Assembly (NCBI GenBank): GCA_964372215.1
Contig: CAYJQC010000062.1
Location: 1 to 13,931, forward strand
DNA length: 13,931 nt
Reading direction: 5' to 3'
Origin: DAIMFL01 sp964372215
GTDB lineage: Bacteria > Pseudomonadota > Alphaproteobacteria > Dongiales > Dongiaceae
The notes under the pieces were generated by a model. That model did not search any database, had not been told where the DNA came from, and was given only the letters and a program-made list of their open reading frames with translations. Within the stretch, counting starts at the first letter, position 1. Each line of letters opens with the position of its first letter. This document shows, one piece after another, positions 12,852 to 13,931 of this stretch. The translations under genes were made by a program, and so were the position numbers.

Positions 12852-13721
12852 TCACCCGCCGTGGGCGAATTCCCAGTACAGCTCGCGGGCGCGGGCGTAG
12901 ACCGGGCCGGGCTGCAGGTCGCGGGTTTCGACCTTGTTGAGCGGCAGCACCTTGCCGTAATTGCCGGTCGAGAACAGCTCGTCGGCCTCGATCAGGTCCT
13001 TGGGCGTCAGGGTGCGCTCGTGGACCTCGATGCCGGCTTTCCGCAGCAGCTTGATCACCCGTTGCCGGGTGATGCCATTGAGGAAGGTGCCGTTCGGCAC
13101 CGGCGTGTGGGCGGCGCCGTCCTTGGCGATCCACAGATTGGAGGCCGAGAACTCGGCGACGTTGCCCATGGGGTCGAGCATGATCGCCTCGTCGAAGCCG
13201 CGCGACTTCGCGTCGGCGCTGGCGCGTCCGGCCTGGGCATAGAGACACACCGCCTTGGCGTCGGTCGGCGCGCTCTCGGGCGAGGGCCGGCGCCACTTGC
13301 TGACCGAGGCGCTGGTGCCCTTGGGCTCGGGCAGCGGCGCCTCGACCACCGAGACGCAGATCCGCGTCGTCGCAGGGTCCGGCGCCATCCAGCCGTCCTC
13401 CGACCACAGGAACGGCCGCAGATAGAGCGGGGTGTTCTTGGGGAACATGGCGATGCCGTCCTGCAGGAGCTCGCGGATCTTTCCGGCCGGCATCGGCGAT
13501 TTCAGGCCGAGCGCCTCGGCCGAGCGGATGGTGCGCGCACAGTGGAGGTCGAGATCGGGGGTCACGCCCTCGAACGCGCGGGCGCCGTCGAACACCGCGG
13601 CCCCCATCCAAATCGCGTGGCTCCACGCCGCCATCAGCAGCGGGTTGCCCTCGACCCACTTGCCGTCGAGGAAATGGCGGCCGTTGACGTCCGGCGCGGC
13701 ATGGGCGTGCTTGCTCGTCAT
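12852..13721 (-). CDS. Branched-chain amino acid aminotransferase family enzyme (PLP fold type IV)
   Basis: This 289-aa protein is a class IV aminotransferase. The PLP-binding Lys is K156 in TDAKAVCLY, aligned with KASGNY of IlvE. The conserved glutamate is E190 in GNVAEFSASNLWIAKDG. NGTFLNGITRQRVI at 210-223 forms the cofactor-phosphate loop, and the C-terminal part ends with ADELFSTGNYGKVLPL. IlvE interconverts leucine, isoleucine and valine with their keto acids using glutamate. The TDAKAxCLY form in place of KASGNY marks a subgroup common in alphaproteobacteria whose substrate could be different, so no symbol is given. The frame is open upstream to 13862, but those 47 residues are Arg/Ala-rich and unlike the family; the ATG at 13719-13721 has GAAGGGAG 10 bases upstream. 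It converges with lysK. Confidence 0.9.
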   Translation of the reverse strand: MTSKHAHAAPDVNGRHFLDGKWVEGNPLLMAAWSHAIWMGAAVFDGARAFEGVTPDLDLHCARTIRSAEALGLKSPMPAGKIRELLQDGIAMFPKNTPLYLRPFLWSEDGWMAPDPATTRICVSVVEAPLPEPKGTSASVSKWRRPSPESAPTDAKAVCLYAQAGRASADAKSRGFDEAIMLDPMGNVAEFSASNLWIAKDGAAHTPVPNGTFLNGITRQRVIKLLRKAGIEVHERTLTPKDLIEADELFSTGNYGKVLPLNKVETRDLQPGPVYARARELYWEFAHGG

Positions 13722-13884
13722 GAGCGCATGTCTCCCTTCGGCAGGTGCCGGGCCGACGCCGGCGCCGGAAAATGGCGCGGCTCGACGGCAGGCCGCTGCC
13801 TGTTCGGTGTTTCGCAAGGCGGCTGATGGCCGCCAGCATAGCGGCCGGCGCCGGCTTGGCAACCGCAGCCGGGCAGGGTGTAGT

Positions 13885-13926
13885 TAGCTCGTGATCTGTC
13901 CTGGCTATGTAGCTCGTGACCTGACC
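13885..13926. repeat. Direct repeat of 17 bp, possible insertion-sequence end
   Basis: TAGCTCGTGATCTGTCC at 13885-13901 is repeated as TAGCTCGTGACCTGACC at 13910-13926 (15 of 17 identical), 25 bp apart. A TGTAGTTAGC at 13879 could be the tip of an element beginning with TG. Several insertion-sequence families, such as IS21, carry multiple subterminal repeats of this size as transposase sites. The window ends before any transposase can be seen, so a regulator-binding array is equally possible. Confidence 0.45.
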
Positions 13927-13931
13927 GGTTT

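Overview
The window looks like chromosomal DNA of a high-GC alphaproteobacterium. The evidence is the very GC-rich coding, a GroEL with a Gly-Gly-Met tail, a class I (archaeal-type) lysyl-tRNA synthetase as found in many Rhodospirillales and relatives, a DinG-like helicase of alphaproteobacterial layout, and GC-rich intergenic inverted repeats. The genus cannot be fixed from the sequence alone.

Layout, left to right. The window opens with the last 59 codons of groEL and a very clean intrinsic terminator (213-246), followed by an intergenic inverted repeat (282-357). A minus-strand pair comes next: a 3-hydroxyisobutyrate dehydrogenase-type oxidoreductase (399-1316) preceded, 12 bp away, by a TerB-family protein (1329-1733). 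An auxin-efflux-carrier family permease (2015-2980, plus) converges on a phospholipase D/cardiolipin synthase-like lipoprotein (2996-4483, minus), which follows a secreted protein of unknown function (4698-5333, minus).

From about 5545 to 8202 the base composition and codon use change abruptly to much more A/T. This stretch behaves like a small acquired island. It holds a two-helix membrane protein with a zinc ribbon, the 3' half of an IS1595-family (ISXO2-like) transposase, a chain of overlapping small genes behind it, a convergent pair of small basic proteins, a HEPN-like protein with an R-x4-H motif, and an antisense reading frame overlapping its end. It begins just after a decayed copy of the last 20 codons of an AEC permease and ends at the stop codon of the helicase gene.

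Ordinary high-GC DNA resumes at 8203: a 932-aa DinG/XPD-type helicase (minus) divergent from lysK (plus), then a pair of inverted GC-rich repeats (12743-12842), then a branched-chain aminotransferase-family enzyme (12852-13721, minus). The last 50 bases carry two copies of a 17-bp direct repeat that look like the end of an insertion sequence or a protein-binding array. No tRNA, rRNA or CRISPR array was recognised.

The core genes are housekeeping (protein folding, tRNA charging, DNA repair, amino-acid and lipid metabolism) and do not form one pathway. The stretch most deserving a second look is the 5.5-8.2 kb island. Its small genes sit immediately behind a broken transposase and overlap one another, as would be expected for passenger cargo. 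No defence or other system can be proven from the sequence alone.
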